64,000 nucleotides of DNA, from the NCBI RefSeq assembly GCF_937138205.1, contig NZ_CAKZOT010000047.1, positions 1 to 64,000 of the forward strand. Reading direction: 5' to 3'. Both the position numbers and the translations under genes were made by a program. The DNA is from an uncultured Rhodospira sp. GTDB lineage: Bacteria; Pseudomonadota; Alphaproteobacteria; Rhodospirillales; Rhodospirillaceae. Position 1 is the first letter of the stretch. Each line of letters begins with the position of its first letter. The notes under the pieces are model-generated. The model had not been told where the DNA came from, made no database searches, and saw only the letters and a list, made by a program, of their open reading frames with translations. Positions 43,301 through 50,347 of the stretch are shown one piece after another.

Positions 43301-43664
43301 TCAGGTTGGCGCGGATGGTCTCGTGGACGCGCAGCATGGCCACGTCCTCGTCGGTGCCGACCTCGAACCGCGCCGTGACGGTCACGCCGTCATCCACGGT
43401 CTGACTGTAGACATGGTCGACGGCGTCGATGCCCTTGACGATGTCCTCCAGTGGCTTGGTCACCAGTTCGGCGGCGTCCACGGCCTTCAGACCATCGGCC
43501 TGGACCATGATGTCGACCATGGGCACGGAGATCTGGGGCTCCTCCTCGCGCGGCACCATGACCAGCGCCAGCACGCCCACGACGATGGCGGCCAGCAGCA
43601 GCAGGGGTGTCAGCGGAGAGCGGATGAAGGCCTTGGTGAGATGGCCGGAAACGCCGAGTTTCAT
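40353..43664 (-). CDS. RND efflux permease (AcrB/HAE type)
   Basis: 1103 residues, twelve-helix RND pump plan with two large periplasmic loops. The start (LTKAFIRSPLTPLLLLAAIVVGVLALVMVPREEEPQISVP) and the proton-relay aspartate pair in GILVDDAIVIVENM, plus AALLPMMFVSGLMG and the second-half GFIALAGIIVRNSILLVDF, are clear. The DD pair suggests the drug/HAE class; metal-class motifs were not seen. The cytoplasmic loop after helix 6 is long and acidic. It overlaps the adaptor gene by one base (TGATG). No outer-membrane factor is in the operon, so a TolC-like protein elsewhere would be needed. Confidence 0.9.
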   Translation of the reverse strand: MKLGVSGHLTKAFIRSPLTPLLLLAAIVVGVLALVMVPREEEPQISVPMVDIMVQADGLKAVDAAELVTKPLEDIVKGIDAVDHVYSQTVDDGVTVTARFEVGTDEDVAMLRVHETIRANLNRIPLGIPEPLIVGRGINDVPIVVLTLSPAPEVAERWTDAGLHAVAEELLIELIKVEDVGLTFIVGGRPDQIRVEPDPERLSMYGITLNRLVEKLENANRSFRLGRLREAGDSVPVVAGQTLQGVADIGDVLLTTHDGRPVYVKDVASIVVGTEPLDHRVWQIEPRPDAAPDQDSITARPAVSIALAKRQGANAVVVSETILERLEGLKGRLVPEGIEVAVTRNYGETALEKSNELLSHLGMATVTIVLLITVAIGWRAGMVVAVVIPTTILLTLFSAWMMGYTINRVSLFALIFSIGILVDDAIVIVENMARHWAMKDGRSIVRKAIEGVAEVGNPTIIATLTIIAALLPMMFVSGLMGPYMSPIPANASAAMAFSFFVAVMLTPWLLIKIAGRGAARRMGVPYAVPGDPGEDEAPTGAEDGGGAASRDPTEGEAEGRLGGLYRRVAAPVLKSRWRAWAFLILVGIATIVACLPFYTADVTVKLLPFDNKSELQVVLTLPDDAPLEETERVLMDAARRLADLPELTSIQLHAGTAAPFNFNGLVRHSYLRDAPNMGDLQINLTAKHHRERASHAIALEVRERLRDLPLPEGAALSVVEVPPGPPVLATLLAEIYGPDTETRRAVAREVKGIFEAVDFIVDVHDSWGDPAERLRLAIDQQALEYHGVEEEAVYDTLAALLGGVSVGYSHRGHGVDPVEIAVRLPKADLTPGERLLSTPVPGAAGIVELGDVVTTSREMASHTLFRRDGHFAEMVQAELAGRFEAPIYGMLEVQDRIDAHDWDALGLPKPAIRLYGQPESSAEPTLLWDGEWEITYVTFRDMGAAFGVAILGIYLLVVAQFGSFKAPLVILTPVPLTLIGIVLGHWLFSAPFTATSMIGFIALAGIIVRNSILLVDFIKHRQPTASCLREALLDAGAIRFTPILLTAVSAIIGAAFILTDPIFQGLALSLCFGLASSTALTLLVIPAIYVALRDDGVAFPMRG

Positions 43665-44731
43665 CAGTGCCCGCCCTCCGCGCCGTCGCGGCGGGCGGTA
43701 TCCATCGCGCCGCACTGGACCGGGATCAGGACATCGCCGGGGCGCAGGCCGGACAACACTTCAACGCCGCCGGGGACGTGGGCGCCGGTCTGCACGATGA
43801 CCACGCGGCCGCCCTCCAGGCAGGCACTGGTCACGCCGAAGCGGGTGCTGAGGTAGTCCGGCGGCACCACGTAGGCGGTGCGGTGGCCGGTGACGACCTC
43901 GATCAGCGCGCGTTCGCCGACGAAGTAGCCGCCCAGGCCGTCGACCTCGACGTCGGCGATGACGCGGCCGTTCTCCAGTTCCGGATAGACCTTCGCCACA
44001 CGCCCCTCGCGCCAGTCCGCGTCGCCGGCCCCCTTCGTGGGATGGGCGGCGTCCGGGTCCAGGCCGCGCGGCCCGACGCGCACGCTGTCACCCACCGCGA
44101 TGAATCGGGCGTGCCGCTCCGGCAGGCGCAGGCGCAGGACATAGCGTTCCGTGGCCACGCGGGCGAGCGGCTCGCCGGGCATGACGACGCTGCCCTCGGA
44201 CACCATGACGTCGAGCACCCGGCCGGCGGCCGGGGCCAGCACGTCGCCCTCCGAGACCTGCTGGCGCAGCACCTCCATTTCGGATTGCAGCGAGTCGAGC
44301 TGGCGTTCCGCCACCTCCAGGCTTGTGCGGGCGGCGTCCAGGCGGCTTTGCGGTGCCGCGCCCTGGGCGCGCAGTTGCTGGGCGCGTTCGAAATCGGTGC
44401 GGGCTTGTTCCATGGTGGCGCGCTGGCCCTCAAGCTGGGACTCCAGCGCCTGCATTCGCGGGGCCAGCTTGTCGTCCACCACCACGGCGACCTTTTGGCC
44501 GTTGGTCACCGCGTCGCCCTCGTCCACCGTCAGTTGGTCCACGGTGCCGCCGAGGCGGGCGCGGGCGGCCAGCACGTCCACGCTCTCGACGGTGGCGAAC
44601 ACGGCCTTGTCATCGGCGATGCGCTGGGGCCGCACGGTCAGGGGCTCGGCCCGCGCGTCCGTCGGGACGATCAGCGCGAGCAGGATCAGACTGGCGATCA
44701 GGGCGAGACCGGATCGGCGCGGCAACGACAT
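43664..44731 (-). CDS. RND pump periplasmic adaptor (HlyD/MFP family)
   Basis: 355 residues. Signal peptide (LALIASLILLALIVPTDARA), lipoyl half-motifs (ARLGGTVDQLTVDEGDAVTNGQ and VLAPAAGRVLDVMVSEGSVVMPGEPLARV) around a coiled-coil hairpin (QALESQLEGQRATMEQARTDF region), then the beta-barrel. It links the pump with an outer-membrane channel. GGGAGATC precedes the start at 44731. Divergent from the ArsR-type repressor gene, 99 bp apart. Confidence 0.9.
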   Translation of the reverse strand: MSLPRRSGLALIASLILLALIVPTDARAEPLTVRPQRIADDKAVFATVESVDVLAARARLGGTVDQLTVDEGDAVTNGQKVAVVVDDKLAPRMQALESQLEGQRATMEQARTDFERAQQLRAQGAAPQSRLDAARTSLEVAERQLDSLQSEMEVLRQQVSEGDVLAPAAGRVLDVMVSEGSVVMPGEPLARVATERYVLRLRLPERHARFIAVGDSVRVGPRGLDPDAAHPTKGAGDADWREGRVAKVYPELENGRVIADVEVDGLGGYFVGERALIEVVTGHRTAYVVPPDYLSTRFGVTSACLEGGRVVIVQTGAHVPGGVEVLSGLRPGDVLIPVQCGAMDTARRDGAEGGH

Positions 44732-44806
44732 GTCGGATCTCCCGGAACACGGAACGCGGCAGGGGGGGGGAAGGGCACAAGACCCTCCCTTTCGGATTGA
44801 AAATAT

Positions 44807-44822
44807 ATTAGAGACTGCTAAT
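44807..44822. promoter_or_regulatory. Candidate ArsR-family operator
   Basis: ATTAG-AGACTG-CTAAT: perfect 5-bp arms with a 6-nt spacer in an AT-rich stretch, ending 8 bases before the repressor start and about 75 bases upstream of the adaptor start. ArsR-family boxes have this form, and a BigR-type box is likewise AT-rich. Confidence 0.65.
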
Positions 44823-44830
44823 CTTGCAAC

Positions 44831-45178
44831 ATGAATGTCGACCATCTGCACGAGCACGCGGCGCGGGCCGCGAGGCTGCTGAAGGCGCTGGCCAATGACC
44901 GGCGGCTGCTGATCCTGTGTTCCCTGATCGAGGGCGAGAAGACGGTGGGCGAGTTGGAGGCCACGGTGGGGCTCGGCCAGTCCGCCCTGTCGCAGCACTT
45001 GGCGCGCCTGCGACACGACGGGTTGGTCGAGACGCGTCGGGCCGCGCAACACATCCACTACCGCTTGGCCAGTACCGAGGTTCTGGCGCTGATCGAAACG
45101 CTGGCCGCGCTCTATTGCCCGACACCGGCGGGCGGCCCTGGCGTGTCGGTGGACGACGCGGAGCGCTCGGGACCGTGA
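44831..45178 (+). CDS. ArsR-family repressor, SqrR/BigR-like
   Basis: 115-residue winged-helix repressor (AARLLKALANDRRLLILCSLIEGEKTV, then LGQSALSQHLARLRHDGLVETRR). Two cysteines, Cys30 and Cys96 (LAALYCPTP), are 66 residues apart, exactly the spacing of the disulfide/tetrasulfide-forming pair in SqrR and BigR, sensors of reactive sulfur. Thus it probably senses persulfides or oxidants and not metals. It is divergent from the RND adaptor gene, and an inverted repeat lies in the intergenic space. Confidence 0.85.
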   Translation: MNVDHLHEHAARAARLLKALANDRRLLILCSLIEGEKTVGELEATVGLGQSALSQHLARLRHDGLVETRRAAQHIHYRLASTEVLALIETLAALYCPTPAGGPGVSVDDAERSGP

Positions 45179-45333
45179 GTGGCCGATCAGCGGCGGCTGG
45201 GCGCGGCCCAACCATGGCCGGCAACCCAATTGAGACGACCGGCAAAACCATGCGCCGCTTCGTGTTTCCTTTTGGGCCGGTTCTCTATACAAAGCGGGGC
45301 TCGGACGGGCGACACCACCGAGAGCGAGACCCC

Positions 45334-45522
45334 ATGCTGCAAGATATTGTGACGGCCCTTGGCCTTGTGCTGGTGATCGAGGGCTTGTTGTACGCCGTGC
45401 TGGCGGGACCCATGCGGGCCATGATCCGCGCGGCGTTGGAGATGCCCGAGACCCAGTTGCGCATCAGCGGCGTGATCACGATTGCCCTGGGTGTGCTGGT
45501 CGTGTGGCTGGCGCGCGGGTGA
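45334..45522 (+). CDS. DUF2065 small membrane protein
   Basis: 62 residues with two hydrophobic helices (IVTALGLVLVIEGLLYAVLAG and SGVITIALGVLVVWLARG), the DUF2065 pattern. In other bacteria it often accompanies membrane proteases; here it stands alone after the ArsR gene. Function unknown. Confidence 0.75.
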   Translation: MLQDIVTALGLVLVIEGLLYAVLAGPMRAMIRAALEMPETQLRISGVITIALGVLVVWLARG

Positions 45523-45695
45523 TCCGGTGGCGGGGCGCCGTCCCGGTCGACGTCATCGTCATGCCGCTTGCGTGGCACCGGCCGAGTCCGGATACTGCGG
45601 CCGGTCCGGGCCACTGCGACCCTTGGGGCGAGGGGGGCTGGCCGCGTGTGACGTCGCCGGACGTTTGCCTGGTTCGTGCTTGAGGGGGATTCGTC

Positions 45696-46910
45696 GTGCA
45701 CCCGTCGAACGAGACCCGCGACGCGGGGGCCACGACCCAGGCGGGCGGCGCGCGTATTCTCCATATATCTGCGGACTTTCCTGATCCGTTGCAGCCGGGC
45801 AAGACGAAGGCGATCGCCAATCTGATCGACCTGACCAGCGACGTCTTCGACCACCACGTCTATTCCATCAACAGGGTGGACCACCGCCTGGACCTCGCCG
45901 CCCTGCCGTTCGGCCCGGACTGGCGCGCCGTGGCCTATCCCGGGCCTCCGCGTGGCCTGTTCCTGAAAACCTACCTGGACCGGCTGGCCGCGTGGATCGT
46001 GCGGGACGTGCGAGAGAGAGGCCTGTCCGTCGATGTGGTGCACGCCCACAAGCTGTCCACCGACGGACTTGCCGGCGCCGCTGTTGCCAAGGCGCTTGGC
46101 CGCCCCCTTGTCATCTCGTCCCAGGGGATTTCCGACGTCAAGATCCTCACGGTCCGGCGCGACCTGCGCCGTGTGTGGCGGGACATCTGGCGCGGCGCGG
46201 CGATGGTGTTTCCGTTCGCGCCATGGACGAAGACGGCGCTCGATCATATGCTTGGCTCTCGCGAGGGGCCGGTCACAATCCTGCCATGCCCGAACGATCG
46301 GGACGGCATCATCTCTCCGCGCCGGACCGCGCCGGTCTTCAAGACGTGTTTCCACCTGAGCCAATACCGCCGGAAAAACGTGGCCGGGCTGATCCAGGCC
46401 GTGGCTACGGCCGCGCGGGACGTCCCCGATATCCGGCTGGACATTCTCGGTGGCGGCGATCCGGCCGGGTTCGCGGCGGTGCGGGGCCTGATCGCGCGCC
46501 GCGCACCGGACCATTGCCGCCTGATCGGGCCGGTTCCGCGCGAGCGGATCCAGGACGAGATGAACGCCGCGTGTGGGTTCGCCATGGTGCCGTTCCGCGA
46601 GAGTTTCGGCATGGTCTATACAGAGGCCCTGCTGTCCGGTGCGCCCGTCATCCACGCGGCGGGAAACGGGATCGCCGGCTACTTCGAGGGCAGCGAGGCC
46701 GTGGTGGCCGTGGACCCCGATGACACAAACGCCCTGGCCGCCGCGCTGGTCGATGGCGTCCGTCGTCAGGACGAGATCAAGGCGACCCTGCGCGACATGC
46801 AGGAATCCGGTGCGTTGACCCGGCTGACACGGGCGGCGATCCGGGACGCGTATTGTTCGGCCATGCAGTCCGTGCTTGGGGCCCACGATCCAGTCGCTGG
46901 TGGTGGCTGA
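45696..46910 (+). CDS. Glycosyltransferase family 4-like protein
   Basis: 404 residues from a GTG start preceded by GAGGGGG. Two Rossmann halves are visible: an N-terminal part (ARILHISADFPDPLQPGKTKAIANLI, VVHAHKLSTDGLAG) and a donor-binding C-terminal part (DILGGGDPAGF, PVPRERIQDEMNAACGFAMVPFRESFGMVYTEALLSGAPVI with the EX7E-like glutamates). Probably uses a nucleotide sugar; acceptor unknown. Followed by a GT2 gene, so a short glycan gene set is likely. Confidence 0.85.
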   Translation: MHPSNETRDAGATTQAGGARILHISADFPDPLQPGKTKAIANLIDLTSDVFDHHVYSINRVDHRLDLAALPFGPDWRAVAYPGPPRGLFLKTYLDRLAAWIVRDVRERGLSVDVVHAHKLSTDGLAGAAVAKALGRPLVISSQGISDVKILTVRRDLRRVWRDIWRGAAMVFPFAPWTKTALDHMLGSREGPVTILPCPNDRDGIISPRRTAPVFKTCFHLSQYRRKNVAGLIQAVATAARDVPDIRLDILGGGDPAGFAAVRGLIARRAPDHCRLIGPVPRERIQDEMNAACGFAMVPFRESFGMVYTEALLSGAPVIHAAGNGIAGYFEGSEAVVAVDPDDTNALAAALVDGVRRQDEIKATLRDMQESGALTRLTRAAIRDAYCSAMQSVLGAHDPVAGGG

Positions 46911-46968
46911 CGGTGCGGTGCGTGGTTATCGGCCTGCCACGATCCAGAAAGGGAAGCGCGATCCGATC

Positions 46969-47919
46969 ATGACCGACCTCAGCATCCTGATCATCAGCTA
47001 CAACACGCGCGACCTTCTGCTGAACGCGCTGAAGGCCGTGCGCGACGTCGGGTGTTCTCGTCCTTACGAGGTAATCGTGCTTGACAATGCCTCGCACGAC
47101 GGGTCCGCCGATGCCGTGGCCGAGCACTTCCCAGAGGTGCGTCTGATTCGCTCCGAGGAGAACCTGGGCTTCGCCAAGGGCAACAACGTCGCCGCCGAGC
47201 AAGCGACCGGACGGTGGCTGTTGTTGCTCAATCCCGATACCGAGGTCTATCCGGGCGCCTTGGACGCGATCGTGTCGTTCGCCGAGGCGAACCCCGATGG
47301 CGGTGTCTACGGCGGCCGTACGTTCTTTCCGGATGGGTCGCTCAACATTGCCTCGTGCTGGGGTCGGATCACGCCTTGGAGCCTGTTCTGTTCGGCGTTC
47401 GGGCTGACGGCCCTGATGCCCAAGTCTTCGCTCTTCAACCCCGAAACACTAGGCGGATGGCCACGCGACAGCGTCCGCCACGTGGACATCATCACCGGGT
47501 GTTTTCTGCTCATCGGCCGGGACCTGTGGGTCCGGCTCGGCGGCTTCGACACGCGATTTTGGATGTACGGCGAGGATGCGGATCTCTGCTTGCGGGCGGC
47601 GCGCTTGGGTTGCCGGCCGATGATCACGCCCGAGGCCCGCCTGATGCACATTGTCGGCGCCAGCAGCCAGAGCACGGCGCGCCGCACCATCATGCTGCAT
47701 ACCGGGCGGGCGTCCCTGGTCTACACGCATTGGCCTAGGGTCTGGCTCCCCTGGGGGCGCGCCATGCTCTGGGCGTGGATCGTGAATCGGGTGGTGGCGG
47801 CATCGCTCCTGGCCACCGCGATGCCGCGCCGCTTCGGACCGTTGCGGGACAAGTGGCAAGAAGTCTGGCGCCGCCGCAGGGAGTGGATGGCCGGATATCC
47901 GGCGGAGGCGGACGCCTGA
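46969..47919 (+). CDS. Glycosyltransferase family 2 (rhamnosyltransferase-like)
   Basis: 316 residues of the GT2 group: LSILIISYNTRDLLLNAL, VLDNASHDGSADAV, the LNPDTEV DXD-type motif, and GGFDTRFWMYGEDADLCLRAARLG (the ED-containing base region). A hydrophobic C-terminal stretch (AWIVNRVVAASLLATAM) may tie it to the membrane. Rhamnosyl transfer is suggested by family only. A terminator-like hairpin follows. Confidence 0.87.
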   Translation: MTDLSILIISYNTRDLLLNALKAVRDVGCSRPYEVIVLDNASHDGSADAVAEHFPEVRLIRSEENLGFAKGNNVAAEQATGRWLLLLNPDTEVYPGALDAIVSFAEANPDGGVYGGRTFFPDGSLNIASCWGRITPWSLFCSAFGLTALMPKSSLFNPETLGGWPRDSVRHVDIITGCFLLIGRDLWVRLGGFDTRFWMYGEDADLCLRAARLGCRPMITPEARLMHIVGASSQSTARRTIMLHTGRASLVYTHWPRVWLPWGRAMLWAWIVNRVVAASLLATAMPRRFGPLRDKWQEVWRRRREWMAGYPAEADA

Positions 47920-47957
47920 CGGCATAGCGGGCGCGAGGGAGGCCTGAACCAAACCTC

Positions 47958-47990
47958 ATGGGGCGAAGTCAGTGTTCGACTCCGCCCCAT
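47958..47990. terminator. Hairpin after the GT2 gene
   Basis: ATGGGGCG (47958-47965) pairs with CGCCCCAT (47983-47990), with an inner AAGTC/GACT extension. It resembles the 3534-3569 terminator. The T-run is weak. Confidence 0.6.
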
Positions 47991-48045
47991 GTGACGCAAC
48001 CGCGCGCCCGGGGGCAATGCCGGGCCACGCGGTTGAGTGGTCCGA

Positions 48046-48843
48046 TCACGCCGCCTTTTCGGACGCGCGCCTCTTTGCCCACCGGGCGCCGAACAGCCCG
48101 CCCAGGGCGGTCAGCAGGAACCACGCGGCGGCGGGGAGGGGCGTGGTTGCGGAGACGCCCGTAAACGTAACGGAAATGTCCTCACCGCCGCTGTACGCGT
48201 TGAAGCCGATAAAGAGGTCCTTGAAGTCTGCAAACCCGGCATCGTAGTAGCTGTCTGGCTCTACGCCGTCAAAAGCGAAGTACAGAGACCCAGTCGGATC
48301 CAGTTTGAAGTCAGCGGTGTGTTCGCCTGTACTTCTAGCAGCAAGCTCAGTAAAGTCGCCATCCCAACTCGCGTCGGATTTGTCGTATGTCCAGCCGCCG
48401 TAGTAATAGTTTGCAAATCCAGCATATCCCCCCGATTGAGCCATTAATTCAGCATCAGACTCGTTTCGGTCGACGAAGACGCGCGGAACATACGAGTTAT
48501 CAGTGTTGTCAAGAAAACGGAACTGGATGTTTTGCCTGTCAGACGACCGGATGTAATCAGGCAGGCGTGCCTTCAGCACCCACTCGTCCGGGTTTGTGAT
48601 GCTGCCCTGGGTCCGAGACATCTCGCCTTGTTTTCCGGTCATCGTCAGGCTTCCGTCATCGTTAATCGTGACGGTTGCTTTGCTGCTCGATAGGTTAAAA
48701 TCCCAGGTCAGGCCGCTCCATTCGAACGGGCCGTCGGCCACAGTGTAGCTAACGGCGGCCGGCGCTGTGGTCGCCCAGAGAGCGATGGCCGCCGCCGTGA
48801 CGGCGCCGGCGACCAAACGGGGGGGCTGTAACTGCTTGCTCAT
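48046..48843 (-). CDS. VPLPA-CTERM sorted surface protein
   Basis: 265 residues: signal peptide (VAGAVTAAAIALWATTAPAA), a beta-rich body with DFNLSSSKATVTINDDGSLTMTG, and the C-terminal sorting signal TPLPAAAWFLLTALGGLFGARWAKRR. The body matches no family I recognise. Its anchor segment is nearly the same as that of the protein at 36712-37452 and the two share upstream DNA modules. It is lower in GC than its neighbours, suggesting acquired sequence. Confidence 0.82.
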   Translation of the reverse strand: MSKQLQPPRLVAGAVTAAAIALWATTAPAAVSYTVADGPFEWSGLTWDFNLSSSKATVTINDDGSLTMTGKQGEMSRTQGSITNPDEWVLKARLPDYIRSSDRQNIQFRFLDNTDNSYVPRVFVDRNESDAELMAQSGGYAGFANYYYGGWTYDKSDASWDGDFTELAARSTGEHTADFKLDPTGSLYFAFDGVEPDSYYDAGFADFKDLFIGFNAYSGGEDISVTFTGVSATTPLPAAAWFLLTALGGLFGARWAKRRASEKAA

Positions 48844-49194
48844 GACGTCTCTCCTTTGGGCATTGGTTGCTCAGTCATGCGTGGCATGGCGAGGGTCGGC
48901 GGGCATGGTCGCGCGTAGCGCGGCAACGACGCGGTCCATTCTGGCAAGCTGCCCATCTTCTGAGGCGCGGTCCGCTGCACTTGGTCTCGCAATATCACAT
49001 TAGTTGTATCCCGCTCGACGGTGCGGTTCGGGGCCTCGGCTGTCAATCCACCAAATGGGGGGCTCCACCTTTTGGTGGATTTGACGAAAATTAGGGCAGA
49101 GCCAACAAGGATGCGCAATCTTGCCGAGTGTTTTTTTTTGAGAACCGTTTTTTTAAGCGTGTTCTTGGCGGGGCGCGCCCAAGCGAGGATGGCG
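48844..49194. promoter_or_regulatory. Upstream region of the second VPLPA-CTERM gene
   Basis: 351 bp without a gene, between the end of uppP and the VPLPA-CTERM start. It contains ATCCACCAAATGGGGG (49046-49061), the palindrome CTCCACC/GGTGGAT (49063-49080) and GAACCGTTTTTTT (49142-49154), all matching the region 37697-37766. An AT-rich word (caatatcacattagttgta) near 48990-49008 could hold the promoter. Confidence 0.6.
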
Positions 49195-50031
49195 TCAAAT
49201 CTCGACCACCCCATACGCGATCGCCAGCAGCCCCAGTCCGAGAAGCACGCGATAGATCACGAACGGCAGGAACCCGGCGTGGCGCAGCCAGGCCATCATC
49301 AGGGCCACGGCCGCCAAGGCCGAGACCATGGCCAGACCGGCGGCGATCAGGGCCTCGCGCGTGATGGCCCAGTCACCCATCTCGTACAGGTCCAGGCCCA
49401 CCAGCAGGCCGGCGGCGGTGATGGTGGGGATCGACATCAGCAGCGAGAACCGCGCCGCCTCCGGCCGCTCGTAGCCAAGGAACCGGGCCGCCGTCATGGT
49501 GATGCCGGAGCGGCTGGTGCCGGGGATCAGCGCCAAGGCCTGCGCCAGGCCGAGGATCAGGGCATCGCCCCAGGTCATGTGTTCGACCCGGCGCACGGTC
49601 ATGCCGACGCGGTCGGCCAGCCCCAGCAGCAGGCCGAAGCCCAGCGTGGCCCAGGCGATGACCTCCAGGTTGCGCAGTCCGGACTCGATCAGGTCCTTGA
49701 GCAGAAGGCCGGCGATCACGACGGGAATGGTGGCGATGATCAGGTGGACCACCATGCGGGCACCGGGGCCGCCGCGCCCCGTCAGCAGGCGCCCCGCGCC
49801 GGCCAACATCACGCCCACATCGCGCCAGAAGTACACCAGGACGGCGAGCAGCGTCCCGACATGAACGGCCACGTCGATCTTCAGGCCCTGGTCCGGCCAG
49901 TCCGACAACAGCGGCACCAGCGCCAGATGCCCCGAGGAACTGACGGGCAGGAATTCCGTGAGGCCCTGCACCAGGGCCAGAACGACGAGCTGGAGAGGGT
50001 CCACGGCCTGATCCACAAGGGGATGATCCAC
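49195..50031 (-). CDS. uppP: Undecaprenyl-diphosphatase
   Basis: 278-residue integral membrane phosphatase that recycles the lipid carrier for peptidoglycan and surface glycans. Signature GLTEFLPVSSSGHL near the N-terminus and the catalytic PGTSRSGITMTAARFLG are present, with about eight membrane helices. Its presence near glycosyltransferases fits envelope work, but this is a housekeeping gene. Confidence 0.93.
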   Translation of the reverse strand: MDHPLVDQAVDPLQLVVLALVQGLTEFLPVSSSGHLALVPLLSDWPDQGLKIDVAVHVGTLLAVLVYFWRDVGVMLAGAGRLLTGRGGPGARMVVHLIIATIPVVIAGLLLKDLIESGLRNLEVIAWATLGFGLLLGLADRVGMTVRRVEHMTWGDALILGLAQALALIPGTSRSGITMTAARFLGYERPEAARFSLLMSIPTITAAGLLVGLDLYEMGDWAITREALIAAGLAMVSALAAVALMMAWLRHAGFLPFVIYRVLLGLGLLAIAYGVVEI

Positions 50032-50347
50032 AAGATGGTGTGGATCCCTTATAGCAGATCACCCTATTCCTGGCCCAGACACAAAATGTTGCGGCGACGT
50101 GGATCCCCGGCACAACCGCGAGGGCATATAGGTCTTATGTCCTGACCAAAATTCCCGGAAATGTCCGGATTTTTCAGAGGGTCGCGGCTGGCGAATGGCT
50201 TGTTGCCCCGATAATAGGTCAACAATGCTGCTATATATGACGTTTTTCTCTTGTGATCCCGTCCCGGCAGGCGTATCTCAAAGCCCCGGTTTGCCTCGGA
50301 ACACGGACGGGCCATCCGGGATAAGACGTCCGTACAGGAGGGCCGCG
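50032..50347. promoter_or_regulatory. gltD upstream region
   Basis: 316 bp between the divergent uppP and gltD starts. AT-rich words (aatgctgctatatatgacgtttttc) near 50222-50246 suggest a gltD promoter. No sigma-54-type -24/-12 pair with correct spacing was found. Confidence 0.4.

Noticed and set aside
40605-43856. 1083-residue plus-strand frame opposite the RND permease
   Set aside because: His/Gln/Asp-rich shadow of the permease without domains.
50150-50225. Sigma-54-type promoter upstream of gltD
   Set aside because: tggc and ttgc words exist near 50188-50206, but the -24/-12 spacing does not fit.
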